Below the pieces are notes generated by a model that did not search any database, was not told the DNA's origin, and saw only the letters and a program-made list of their open reading frames with translations. The translations under genes were made by a program, and so were the position numbers. This document shows, one piece after another, positions 48,419 through 56,366 of a stretch of DNA of 64,000 bases. This stretch comes from Solidesulfovibrio carbinolicus (GTDB lineage: Bacteria > Desulfobacterota > Desulfovibrionia > Desulfovibrionales > Desulfovibrionaceae): contig NZ_CP026538.1 of assembly GCF_004135975.1 (NCBI RefSeq), positions 186,001 through 250,000 of the forward strand, written 5' to 3'. Numbering within the stretch: position 1 is the first letter of the stretch; each line of letters starts with the position of its first letter.

Positions 48419-49081
48419 TCAAGCCACAGGCGGATTGCGGCGGCGAAACAGGCCATGGTCGCGCACGGGGACGGTGCGCCAGTTGCGGGTGATGGCCAGC
48501 ACACGAAGAAGAAAGGTAAAGGCGATGGTGACAAAGGCCGAGGTCAGCGGCGGCAGGCCGAAGGTCTGGCGCAGGAAGGGGTAGGTCAGACAGCCCAGCA
48601 GGGCGGCCAGGCCGTAGAACTGGCCCGGGCGAAACACCATGGGCTCCTCGCGCATGAGCACGTCGCGCAGGATGCCGCCGCCGCAGGCGTTGACCGTGCC
48701 GACCAGCACGGCCGGGGCGAAATCCAGGCCAAAGGCCAGGGATTTCTCCATGCCGACCACGGCGTAGGCTCCCAGGGCGGCGGCATCCACCAGGGCCACG
48801 AAACGCTCGGACAACACGGCCCGGCGGCCGAAGATGAGGCAGGCCAGGGCAGCGCCGGCCACGGCGTAGAGATAGTCCTGGTTGCGCACCACGGCCGGCA
48901 CGCCGGCCTGGAGGAAGATGCCGTCGCGTATAAGCGCCCCGCCCACGCCTGTGGCAAAGGACAGGCCGAGCAGGCCGACGAGGTCGAACTCGCGGCGGAT
49001 GGCCTCGATGGCCCCGGTGGCGGCCATGAGGAACACGGCGAACAGGTCGAGGTAGATGGGCAGGGCAAACGTCTGGTCCAT
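48419..49081 (-). CDS. TRIC / UPF0126 family membrane channel protein
   Basis: A 220-residue protein with seven hydrophobic helices and two repeats bearing the family motif: GVGGALIRDGIF (about 45-56) and NACGGGILRDVLM (about 128-140). The UPF0126 (YicG) family is related to trimeric intracellular cation channels; some members move glycine or potassium. Start has GGAGG and ATG 49081. Substrate is not determined here. Confidence 0.85.
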   Translation of the reverse strand: MDQTFALPIYLDLFAVFLMAATGAIEAIRREFDLVGLLGLSFATGVGGALIRDGIFLQAGVPAVVRNQDYLYAVAGAALACLIFGRRAVLSERFVALVDAAALGAYAVVGMEKSLAFGLDFAPAVLVGTVNACGGGILRDVLMREEPMVFRPGQFYGLAALLGCLTYPFLRQTFGLPPLTSAFVTIAFTFLLRVLAITRNWRTVPVRDHGLFRRRNPPVA

Positions 49082-49165
49082 GGCGGCGGACCTCCTGGCG
49101 GCGGTTCCCGCCCCGGAGGGCTGCTCCGGGGCGGGCGGGTTCCATAGGGCCGGGCCGGCCCGGCG

Positions 49166-50389
49166 TCAAGAGGCGCTGTGGCGCGCGGGGCGGACAAGGG
49201 CCAGCAGGTGGCGGCCGGTGCGTGGCAGCATGAGGGCGAAGACCCCGATATACAGGAAGGTGAAGAGGAAGTGTACCTCGTTGCCGTCGAGGTGGCCCGG
49301 GAAGAGGTTCCAGAAAGCCTCCGGCACGGCCGGGGCCAGGAACTGGCCGAGGAACAGGCCAAACAGCAGCAGCGCGCCCCGGATGTCCAGGCGCAGGCCG
49401 GCGAGCAGGCCCACGGCCAGAAGCGACTGGGCGGCGGTCAGCATGATCTCGTGCATCTGCACGCCGTCCAGGGGAATGGGCACGGCAAAGCTGCCCGAAG
49501 ACACGCCGTAGACGCCGGGGATCATGCCGACCAAGAGCGTCCATTGGTTGAGCTTGGAGGAAATAAGGCTCCCCAGGGCCAGCCCGCCCATGCCGCGCAG
49601 GGCGAACATGACCGAGACGATGACTTCCGGGGCTTCCGAGGCGATGGGGGCCAGCCACTGGACGAGCAAAAATTCGTTGACCCCGAAGATGCGGCCGGTG
49701 GCGACGAGGCCCTCGCTGAAGGCCTCGGCATTGGCCACGATGACGCCGGCGGCGAAAAGAAACAGGCCGAGCGTCGAAAGGCGGCGAAGGCCCTTGGGCA
49801 GCGCGCCGATGACGCAGGCCACGCCTTCAAGCTCGGGTTCCTCGCATTCGCGCCGGGCGGCGATGGCGATGTAGACGACGTAGAGGCCAATAAGCACCGC
49901 GCCGTCCACCCAGGTCAGCGACCCGGACAGGGGTATGGAGATGGCGTAGGCCGTGGCCAGACCGAGGAACAGGACTTCGGTGCGACGCTCACCCTCCAGG
50001 ATGATGGGTTTTTTGGTGCGCCACCAGACCAGGAAGGCGACCAGGGTCCAGGCCACGCCGATCAGGAGCCGGTTGGCCCCGGTCATGTTGGCGATGGCGA
50101 AGTGGGCATAGTCGGATTCCGGGTGTTTGCCGGCCATCCAGGTGAAGTACATGTCCACGGCGTATTCGGGCAAAACGGCGATGAGCGCGACCACGGCCAG
50201 GGCCAGGGCTTGGGGAATGTCGTTTTGGGCCACGTCGCAGGCCCATAGGAGCAGAAACGACGCGCCCAAGATGGCCGCGCCGGCGATGGCGGCGGTGGCC
50301 GGCGGCGAGGGGTGGACGGAAAAGAGGAAGCAGAACAGCCCTGGCAGGGTGGCGGCCACGGCAATGTAGAGAGGAAGCAGTTTTTTCAT
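49166..50389 (-). CDS. Cation/Ca2+-exchanger family transporter under Mn riboswitch
   Basis: A 407-residue CaCA-type exchanger with about ten membrane helices in two halves. Alpha-repeat 1 has AVLPEYAVDMYF (about 80-91) and alpha-repeat 2 has APIASEAPEVIVS (about 255-267), each keeping an acidic ion ligand. It should exchange a divalent cation for protons or sodium at the inner membrane. Its leader contains a yybP-ykoY element, so manganese efflux is a good candidate; calcium cannot be excluded. GAGGAGAT precedes ATG 50389. Read on from the frame to 50449 is in the leader. Confidence 0.87.
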   Translation of the reverse strand: MKKLLPLYIAVAATLPGLFCFLFSVHPSPPATAAIAGAAILGASFLLLWACDVAQNDIPQALALAVVALIAVLPEYAVDMYFTWMAGKHPESDYAHFAIANMTGANRLLIGVAWTLVAFLVWWRTKKPIILEGERRTEVLFLGLATAYAISIPLSGSLTWVDGAVLIGLYVVYIAIAARRECEEPELEGVACVIGALPKGLRRLSTLGLFLFAAGVIVANAEAFSEGLVATGRIFGVNEFLLVQWLAPIASEAPEVIVSVMFALRGMGGLALGSLISSKLNQWTLLVGMIPGVYGVSSGSFAVPIPLDGVQMHEIMLTAAQSLLAVGLLAGLRLDIRGALLLFGLFLGQFLAPAVPEAFWNLFPGHLDGNEVHFLFTFLYIGVFALMLPRTGRHLLALVRPARHSAS

Positions 50390-50415
50390 GGAATCTCCTC
50401 GGTGTTGACGCGGCC

Positions 50416-50454
50416 AAAAAAAAGACCTTGGCACGCGTAGGCATGCCAAAGGTC
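50416..50454 (-). terminator. Terminator in riboswitch leader
   Basis: On the minus strand, GACCTTTGGCATG and CGTGCCAAGGTC form a stem (50424-50454) followed by eight T (50423-50416). It is part of the decision element between aptamer and exchanger gene. Confidence 0.85.
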
Positions 50455-50555
50455 TCGCCGATCGGTTCCGAGGGACCGACGGCAGGGCCAGGCGGCTGAC
50501 GTGCCGCAGTGATGTTGACCCTGCCCGAAACAGCTACTCCCCTTTGGGAGGGTCA
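50446..50555 (-). promoter_or_regulatory. yybP-ykoY (manganese) riboswitch
   Basis: On the minus strand the aptamer has GGGGAGTAGC (50542-50533), GGTCAACATCACTGC and, at the 3' side, GGCGAGACC (50460-50452), the hallmarks of the yybP-ykoY motif. Its 3' strand overlaps the terminator stem, so Mn2+ binding to the aptamer could block termination and turn on the exchanger, as known for this class. Confidence 0.85.
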
Positions 50556-50590
50556 CCATAGGGGCTGGGGCGGGGGGCGTCAAGAGCTTG

Positions 50591-50854
50591 CTAGCCCGCC
50601 TCTCCGGTCAGCTGCAGCTGTATTTTCTCGGAGAAGATATACAGCGCGTCGATGACGAAGGCGTATTCCGGAGCTTCCTCGCGCCACAGGACCATGAGGT
50701 CCTTGATCTGGGTTCGTGCCGCCGCTAGCTCGGCCGGATTCTCGGCGTTGTTGACCGCCGCCAGGGCTTCCAAATATTCGTCGCTCAAAAAGGCCGTGAC
50801 CATGGCCTTGGCCACCCGGTCCTTGTCGAGGCCGTCCCACACGCCAGTCGCCAT
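50591..50854 (-). CDS. Small acidic conserved-looking protein, unknown
   Basis: An 87-residue soluble, helical protein starting MATGVWDGLDKDRVAKAM with no Cys cluster or signal. GGAGC lies before ATG 50854; the frame to 50983 would start inside a family I repeat. No family recognised. Confidence 0.65.
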   Translation of the reverse strand: MATGVWDGLDKDRVAKAMVTAFLSDEYLEALAAVNNAENPAELAAARTQIKDLMVLWREEAPEYAFVIDALYIFSEKIQLQLTGEAG

Positions 50855-50914
50855 TTTTGCTCCTTCCCGGGCTCTCCGCCCGCCTGAAACCAACCGGCCG
50901 CCAACACCCCATAC

Positions 50915-50960
50915 GGGGTTTCCAAAGGGGCTCAGCCCCTTTGGCCGCCGGAGGCATTCT
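50915..50960 (+). repeat. Family I palindromic repeat
   Basis: Arms CCAAAGGGGC (50922-50931) and GCCCCTTTGG (50935-50944), loop TCA, then GGCCGCCGGAGGCAT. It begins about 31 bp after the stop of the minus-strand gene at 50992 and is identical in its core to the copy at 11815. Confidence 0.85.
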
Positions 50961-50991
50961 TCCCTCTTTGTCTTCCATCTCAACTACATCA

Positions 50992-51207
50992 CTACATTCT
51001 ATCCATCGGCACATTGGCGTACACTTCGTCCATGTCGTCGCCGAGCTGGGCGGCGAAGCGGGCCGGATCGTGGCGTTTGCCGCAGCCCCGGCAGGCCAGC
51101 ATGACGGCCAGGCAGGAGCGTTCGAAGACCAGGACGCCGCCGCAGTCCGGGCAGGCGACGCCCTTGACCGGGGCGGCCTCGAATTTGATGCGCGAAAAAA
51201 AGGCCAT
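50992..51207 (-). CDS. Small dual-CXXC zinc-ribbon-like protein
   Basis: A 71-residue protein with C19-P-D-C22 and C39-R-G-C42, spaced as a small zinc ribbon or redox pair, then a helical acidic tail. It resembles the dual-CXXC small (seleno)protein group of deltaproteobacteria; all four positions are Cys here. AAGGAGACGG precedes ATG 51207. A palindrome lies just upstream. Function unknown. Confidence 0.7.
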   Translation of the reverse strand: MAFFSRIKFEAAPVKGVACPDCGGVLVFERSCLAVMLACRGCGKRHDPARFAAQLGDDMDEVYANVPMDRM

Positions 51208-51225
51208 GCCGTCTCCTTGTGCCTG

Positions 51226-51257
51226 TTATACAACACAACGCCAGTTATGTTGTATAA
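51226..51257. promoter_or_regulatory. Inverted repeat upstream of dual-CXXC gene
   Basis: TTATACAACA (51226-51235) and TGTTGTATAA (51248-51257) with a 12-nt spacer, 19 bp before the ATG, in a locally AT-rich stretch. A candidate operator for a dimeric repressor. Confidence 0.6.
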
Positions 51258-51318
51258 ATATAAAAATAGCTCAATGTGTGGTTTACACTGTGCGTTGTCT
51301 TGAGAAATGTAGTCGGCA

Positions 51319-52296
51319 TTACACCATCTTGGCGTCGCTTAAAATGAGCACCAGACGCTTGAAGGCGTCCATGTCGAAGTGGTTGGACATCTCTTCGCGC
51401 ATGAGGCGCAGCGCCTGGAAGGGCGGCAGGGCCTCGGCGTAGGGCCGTTTGCTGGTGAGCGCGTCGTAGACATCGGCCACGGTCAGCACCTTGACGTGGT
51501 CGGGGATAAGCGTGTCGGTGAGGCCGCCCGGGTAACCCGAGCCGTCCACGCGTTCGTGGTGCAGGAGGATGCCCTGCATGGCCGTGGGGGTCAGCCCGGC
51601 TTCCTGGCACAGAGCCACGCCCTTGACGGGGTGGGTGTTGATGACCAGCCGTTCGTCCGGGGTCAGCGGCCCGGGTTTGGACAGGATTTCATGGGGCACC
51701 CGGGTCTTGCCGATGTCGTGGAGCAGCGCGCCGATGCCGGCCTGGACCATGGTGTACTCGTCAACCTTCATGGTTTGCAGCATGGCGGCGGTATAGACGA
51801 AGACCTGCACGTTGTGGGTATGCACCGAATAATCGTGGGAGGTCAGGGCGGCGATGGCCCGCAAGGATTCGTTGGAGGCCAGAAATTCCAGGGCGCGTTC
51901 CACCAGGCTGACGACCCGGGAGTATTCGCGCTTGCCCAGGCCCTTGGGCAGGCGGGTTTCGAACACGTCGCGCACCACGGACTCGGCCGTGCCGTAGAGT
52001 ACCTTGGCCCGCTCGGGCACGGGGATTTTCTCGTCGGTGAGGATCTGCGGCAGGTGCTTTTCAATATAGTGGTTGAAATCCGGGCGCTGTTCGCCCCGGA
52101 TGAAGACTTCGGTGACGCCGGCGTCGTGGAGCTTTTGGCGGTGGCGCGGGGTGAATTGTTCGTTTTCGGCGGCGTAGAGCACGAACCGGCCGGCCTGGCG
52201 GATGAAGACCCGAAATCGCCCCAGGGTCTGGGGGAAGATCATCATGGGCGAGACCGCGAAAAACTGCTCTTCCTGCATCGACGCCTTGCGCAACAT
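51319..52296 (-). CDS. HD-GYP domain phosphodiesterase
   Basis: A 325-residue cytosolic HD-GYP protein. An N-terminal DUF3391-like part (about 10-100) precedes the catalytic domain with SVHTHNVQV, LLHDIGKTRVP and HHERVDGSGYPGGL. Such enzymes hydrolyse c-di-GMP or cGAMP. All canonical metal ligands seem present. The start has no strong site; Met codon 7 is an alternative. It adds a third c-di-GMP enzyme type to the window. Confidence 0.88.
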   Translation of the reverse strand: MLRKASMQEEQFFAVSPMMIFPQTLGRFRVFIRQAGRFVLYAAENEQFTPRHRQKLHDAGVTEVFIRGEQRPDFNHYIEKHLPQILTDEKIPVPERAKVLYGTAESVVRDVFETRLPKGLGKREYSRVVSLVERALEFLASNESLRAIAALTSHDYSVHTHNVQVFVYTAAMLQTMKVDEYTMVQAGIGALLHDIGKTRVPHEILSKPGPLTPDERLVINTHPVKGVALCQEAGLTPTAMQGILLHHERVDGSGYPGGLTDTLIPDHVKVLTVADVYDALTSKRPYAEALPPFQALRLMREEMSNHFDMDAFKRLVLILSDAKMV

Positions 52297-52365
52297 GCCG
52301 TGGGTGCTCCTGTGTGCCGGTCTGGTCCGTGACGGCGACCGTACTGCTTTTTCGACCGCCGCGGC

Positions 52366-53097
52366 TTAGGCTTGGGCCGGCATGTCGGGCTGGTCCGGTA
52401 TGGGCGGCGCGTCGCGACGGGTGAGCGTGAGGCGGCCGTCGTCGTCGCGCACGGCTTCGATGAAAAAGTCGAAGGCGTCAAGGGTCAGGCACAGGTCGAA
52501 GTCGGCTTCGGGCACGATGGCCGTGTCGCCAAAAAATATTTCGGCGCTGGCCGTGCCGCGCAAAAATTTGGGGATGGCGGCAAAGGCGTTGGGCACGTCC
52601 TGGAGCAGGTTGGCCAGGTACATGCCGCACAGCTTGTCTTCCGGGGCCGGGGCCAGGCCGGCCTTGCCCATGGCCACGATGGAGACGACCTCGGGGTTTG
52701 CCGCCGCGATGGCCCGGGCCGTGGCCCCCATGTTGGCGAACGAACAGGTGATGACCCGGTCCGCGCTGCCCATGGCCGCGACAATGCCCCGCGTGCCGGC
52801 GCTGGTGGCGTGGATGACCGTGCGCCCGGTCAAGTCCAAGGCGTCCAGTTCGCTGGGCGAGTTGCCGCAGTCAAAGCCGGCGGGCTTTATGCATTGCCGC
52901 TCCCCGGCCAGGATGGCCTCGGGAAGGGCAGCCTTTAGCGCCAGGGCTTCCTCGATGCTGTCCACGGGAAGAATGCGCGCCGCGCCGCCGCCCAGGGCGT
53001 GGCAGGCCACGGTGCAGGCCCGAAACACGTCGATGACCACGGCCAGGCCCGAAGCCTCGGCCGCGCCGGTCAAAAGCTCCAACATCCGTATGCGCAC
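52366..53097 (-). CDS. 2-phosphosulfolactate phosphatase family protein (ComB)
   Basis: A 243-residue ComB-fold protein: VVIDVFRACT near residue 20, CGNSPSEL and HATSAGTRGI. ComB hydrolyses 2-phosphosulfolactate in coenzyme M synthesis in methanogens; in bacteria lacking CoM the substrate is often unknown or part of sulfolactate metabolism. Start is GTG 53097 with GGAGG 7 bp upstream; ATG 53085 is an alternative. No other CoM genes are nearby. Confidence 0.85.
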   Translation of the reverse strand: MRIRMLELLTGAAEASGLAVVIDVFRACTVACHALGGGAARILPVDSIEEALALKAALPEAILAGERQCIKPAGFDCGNSPSELDALDLTGRTVIHATSAGTRGIVAAMGSADRVITCSFANMGATARAIAAANPEVVSIVAMGKAGLAPAPEDKLCGMYLANLLQDVPNAFAAIPKFLRGTASAEIFFGDTAIVPEADFDLCLTLDAFDFFIEAVRDDDGRLTLTRRDAPPIPDQPDMPAQA

Positions 53098-53222
53098 GAC
53101 AAATCCTCCCGGCCCAAGCTCTAGCAGCGCCGGCCCGGTTTGAAAAGCGGCCCGGACCCGCCTTGCCGGGGGGCGGGCGAGGTTGTAGAAGAGAGCAACG
53201 CCCCAAGGCAGGGAGCCGCCCC

Positions 53223-53447
53223 ATGGCCGACACGCCCAAGCCGTTGCCGCCCCTTTTGCCCGTGATCCCCGAGTACAAGCCCTGGCTTGACCGGGTGATC
53301 AAGGAGACCGCCGCCGACGCCGGCGCGGCCGACGCCGCTTTTGCCGCCCGCCACGGGCCGGCCAGCGGCCCTGAGGGAGTTGTCCGGGCGCGGACCGAAG
53401 CCCAGGCCGAATTGGCCCGCGGCGTCATTGCCGATGAAAAGGCCTAA
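53223..53447 (+). CDS. Small protein of unknown function upstream of proB
   Basis: A 74-residue soluble protein, Pro-rich start (PKPLPPLLPVIPEYKPW) and Ala/Glu-rich helix. GGGAG precedes ATG 53223. Not recognised. The proB gene starts 80 bp downstream on the same strand. Confidence 0.6.
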   Translation: MADTPKPLPPLLPVIPEYKPWLDRVIKETAADAGAADAAFAARHGPASGPEGVVRARTEAQAELARGVIADEKA

Positions 53448-53527
53448 ACGTCGTAACCAACAAGGCGACGCGTCGCGTCGCCGTTCCCCGGCGGGCAGCC
53501 CCGCCAGCCAAGCGAGAAGGAGGGCCC

Positions 53528-54679
53528 ATGGCCCAGAGCGACTGGCGCGAGAAGCGCCGGCAAGTCATGTCCCAGGCCCGCCGGGTGGTCATCAAGGTCG
53601 GCAGCGCCGTCCTGGCCGGCCCGGACGGCGTGGATTCCCTGGTCATCGCCTCCCTGGCCCGGCAGATCGCCGAACTGGTGGCCTCGGGGCGCGAAGTGCT
53701 GCTGGTTTCCAGCGGCGCGGTGGCCGCCGGCCGGGCCGTGCTGGGCGAGCGCTACGATCCGTCGTTTCTGCCCCACCGGCAGGCCGCCTCGGCCATCGGC
53801 CAAAGCCGCATCATGCACGCCTATGACCAGGAATTTTCCCGCCACGGCCGCATCGCCGCCCAGGTGCTTTTAACCCGCGACGACCTGGACAACCGCGAGC
53901 GCTACCTCAATCTGCGCAACACCCTGTCCACGCTTTTTGATCTCGGCGCGGTGCCGGTCATCAACGAAAACGATTCGGTGGCCATCTCCGAGCTGGTCTA
54001 CGGCGACAACGACTGCCTGGCCGGCCTGCTCGTGGGCACGGTGGGGGCCGACCTGTTCGTCAACCTGACCTCGGCCCGGGGCGTGTTCGCCGAGAACCCG
54101 GACGAGAATCCGGCCGCCAAGCCCATGGAATGCATCGACAACATCGCCGATCTCGACCTCGACGCCATGTGCGGGGCCAAGACCACGCTGGGCACCGGCG
54201 GCATGTATTCCAAGCTGCTCTCGGCCCGGCGCGTGGCCCAGCTCGGCGTGCCGACCCTGATCCTGGCCGGCCGCGAGGACGGGGCGCTGGCCCAGGCCTT
54301 TGGCGACGAGGGCGTGGGCACGTTTATCGTCTCGGGCTGCAAGCCCATCACCCGGCGCAAGTTCTGGCTGGCCTACCACCACGAGCCCCAAGGCACGCTC
54401 ACCGTGGATGACGGCGCGGTGCGGGCGCTTAAGGACAAGGGCAAAAGCCTGCTGCCGGCCGGCATCGTGGACGTGGCCGGGGAGTTCCCGGTGGGCTCCA
54501 TGGTGCGGGTGGCGGCGGTGTCCGGCGAAGTCGTGGCCCTGGGGCTGTGCAACTACGCTTCCGGTGATCTGCGCAAGATCATGGGCCTCAAGAGCACGCG
54601 CATCGCCCAGGTGCTCGGCGAAGCCGCCTACGAAGAAGCCGTGCACCGCGACAACCTGCTTCTCGACCCGGCCATCTAG
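53528..54679 (+). CDS. proB: Glutamate 5-kinase
   Basis: A 383-residue enzyme phosphorylating glutamate, the first step of proline synthesis. Amino-acid-kinase domain with VVIKVGSAVLAG and LLVSSGAVAAGR, NENDSVA and the KTTLGTGGMYSKL loop; C-terminal PUA domain from about 275. No proA lies beside it. AAGGAGGGCCC precedes ATG 53528; a second Met at codon 14 is possible. A family II palindrome begins right after the stop. Confidence 0.94.
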   Translation: MAQSDWREKRRQVMSQARRVVIKVGSAVLAGPDGVDSLVIASLARQIAELVASGREVLLVSSGAVAAGRAVLGERYDPSFLPHRQAASAIGQSRIMHAYDQEFSRHGRIAAQVLLTRDDLDNRERYLNLRNTLSTLFDLGAVPVINENDSVAISELVYGDNDCLAGLLVGTVGADLFVNLTSARGVFAENPDENPAAKPMECIDNIADLDLDAMCGAKTTLGTGGMYSKLLSARRVAQLGVPTLILAGREDGALAQAFGDEGVGTFIVSGCKPITRRKFWLAYHHEPQGTLTVDDGAVRALKDKGKSLLPAGIVDVAGEFPVGSMVRVAAVSGEVVALGLCNYASGDLRKIMGLKSTRIAQVLGEAAYEEAVHRDNLLLDPAI

Positions 54680-54833
54680 CAGGGCAGCGCCCTGCACCCG
54701 GCAGGGCGCTGCCCTGCACCCGCTGGGACGCTGTCCCAGACCCTGCCAGGGCGCTGCCCTGGACCCGCCGGGGGGATTTCCCCCCGGACCCCCTGGCTGT
54801 CTGTGGCGGGCGGGGGAGCCACAAGCGGGGGAA
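54680..54833 (+). repeat. Family II modular palindrome with four hairpins
   Basis: Four hairpins with loop AGC or GCT (arms CAGGGC/GCCCTG at 54680; CAGGGC/GCCCTG at 54702; CTGGGAC/GTCCCAG at 54723; CCAGGGC/GCCCTGG at 54746), joined by ACCCG-type linkers, then CCGGGGGG-ATTT-CCCCCCGG (54768-54787). The third has compensated base changes. The right flank (54789-54833) repeats the flank of the copy at 5221 in reverse. Confidence 0.88.
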
Positions 54834-54897
54834 AGGATTGAGCGAGGACGGCAGGTGAAGGAGCGCGTCGGCTGAACCGGCGCGAGGGAGAAACGCC

Positions 54898-55746
54898 ATG
54901 GACGCGGAAGCGAAATGCCGGGAATGGAACGTCTTCGAGACCGACGGGCTGTGCTCGGTCTGCGGTCAGAAGGCGGTTTTTTCGCCGATCAAGCCCGGTT
55001 TCAGCCTGCGCGAGACGCGCTGCTCGTCCTGCCGGGCCAGCCGCCGGACCCGCGATCTGGCCCGGGTGGTGGCCCAGTTGGCCGCCGGCGAGCCGGCCCG
55101 ACGTCTGCCCGAGGCCCTGCCGGCCATGATGGACTGGCGGGTGTTCGAGGCCCAGGCGGCCGGCCCGCTCCATGACCGCTTGCGCTGCCTGCCGGGCTAC
55201 GTCTGTTCAGAATATGTGCCCGAGCTGGCCCAGCCCGGGGCCTGCGACCAGTCGGGGCTGCGCTGCGAGGACCTGGAGCGCCTGAGCTTTCCCGACGCGT
55301 CCTTCGATCTGGTCGTCACCCAGGACGTGTTCGAGCACGTGGCCGATCCCTGGCGGGCTTTCGCCGAAGTCTGGCGGGTGCTGGCCCCGGGCGGCCGCCA
55401 TGTCTTTACCGTGCCCTTAAACGAGGGCCATCCCACCACCGCCCGGGTGCGCTTTGGCGCGTCAGGCCGGGTGGACGTGCTGCCGCCGGTGCACCACGGC
55501 GATCCGGTGCGCCAGGGCGGGTCGCTGGTGGTGACGGATTTCGGCGACGACCTGCCGCAATTGCTGACCGAGCGCGGCCAGCCCACCATCGTGGCCAGCC
55601 ATGTGGCCTTCTACAAGCCCTCCGAGATGCCGGGCATCATCGACGGCGACCTCCACGCCCTCTACGAAGCAGCCTGGAAAGCCGGCGAAAAGGGCGGCTT
55701 TCTGCGCTACAATTCCGTGGTGTTCCTGACGCAAAAACCGGCCTGA
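54898..55746 (+). CDS. Class I SAM-methyltransferase-like protein with zinc ribbon
   Basis: A 282-residue protein. The first 50 residues carry a zinc-ribbon-like set (C19, C22, C42, C45). The Methyltransf_11-like part has DASFDLVVTQDVFEHV (about 136-151) and LAPGGRHVFTVP, but the Gly-rich SAM-binding motif I is absent: the sequence goes straight into CSEYVPELAQPG. It may be degenerate or bind SAM differently. Substrate unknown. GGGAG precedes ATG 54898. Confidence 0.72.
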   Translation: MDAEAKCREWNVFETDGLCSVCGQKAVFSPIKPGFSLRETRCSSCRASRRTRDLARVVAQLAAGEPARRLPEALPAMMDWRVFEAQAAGPLHDRLRCLPGYVCSEYVPELAQPGACDQSGLRCEDLERLSFPDASFDLVVTQDVFEHVADPWRAFAEVWRVLAPGGRHVFTVPLNEGHPTTARVRFGASGRVDVLPPVHHGDPVRQGGSLVVTDFGDDLPQLLTERGQPTIVASHVAFYKPSEMPGIIDGDLHALYEAAWKAGEKGGFLRYNSVVFLTQKPA

Positions 55747-55777
55747 CATGCGGCGTTTATCCGCTGCCAGACCGGCC

Positions 55778-55810
55778 TTTGAAGCGATTACGCGCTCTAA
55801 TCGCTTCAAA
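55778..55810. terminator. Bidirectional hairpin between converging genes
   Basis: Arms TTTGAAGCGATTA (55778-55790) and TAATCGCTTCAAA (55798-55810), 7-nt loop, between the methyltransferase and the cyclic-nucleotide-binding gene. Confidence 0.75.
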
Positions 55811-55832
55811 TGATGCAGCGATTAACCGAAGC

Positions 55833-56366
55833 CTAGAACAGACTCAGCCCCATCTCGTTGCCCCGGCCGGCGCATTCCTCGGCGTGGGCGGTCAGAAACG
55901 CCTCTTCCCAGCGGAACACGTGGGCCACCACGTTGTGCAGGATTTTGGGCAGGATGTCCGGGAAACGCTCGGCGGTCTTGAGGAACTTCTCCTTGGACAG
56001 GGTCAGGCACTGGGTCGGCGCGGCCGCCCGCACCGTGTACAGGGCCTTGGCCGAGGCCAGAAGCCCCAGGCCCCCGAAGAAAAAGCCCGGGCCGCGCGTC
56101 AGCATGGGCGCGTCGCAGCCCTCGACGTGGCGCAGCACGTGCACCTCGCCGCACAGCACGTAAAATGATCGGTCGAGCGCCTCGCCCTGGTCGCACAGCG
56201 ATTCGCCGGCCGAAAAGCTTTCGGCCGTGGACAGGTAGGCCAGCACCTTCACCACGTCCAAGGGCACGCCGTTAAAAATCGGCAACTCCCGCAGCAGGTC
56301 CAGATGGTCGTTGAACCCGCAGGCCGACAGGTTAGGCCCTTGCGGCCGCTCCGTAGACGAGCTCAT
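55833..56366 (-). CDS. Cyclic-nucleotide-binding domain protein
   Basis: A 177-residue protein made up almost wholly of one cNMP-binding domain (about 35-150) with LCDQGEALDRSFYVLCGEV and a phosphate-binding-like FFFGGLGLLASAK; the usual Arg of the cassette is not obvious. No DNA-binding helix-turn-helix follows, so it is not a Crp regulator. It overlaps the end of the ABC transporter gene by 35 nt, so it is likely translated with it and may gate it. Ligand unknown. Confidence 0.8.
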   Translation of the reverse strand: MSSSTERPQGPNLSACGFNDHLDLLRELPIFNGVPLDVVKVLAYLSTAESFSAGESLCDQGEALDRSFYVLCGEVHVLRHVEGCDAPMLTRGPGFFFGGLGLLASAKALYTVRAAAPTQCLTLSKEKFLKTAERFPDILPKILHNVVAHVFRWEEAFLTAHAEECAGRGNEMGLSLF

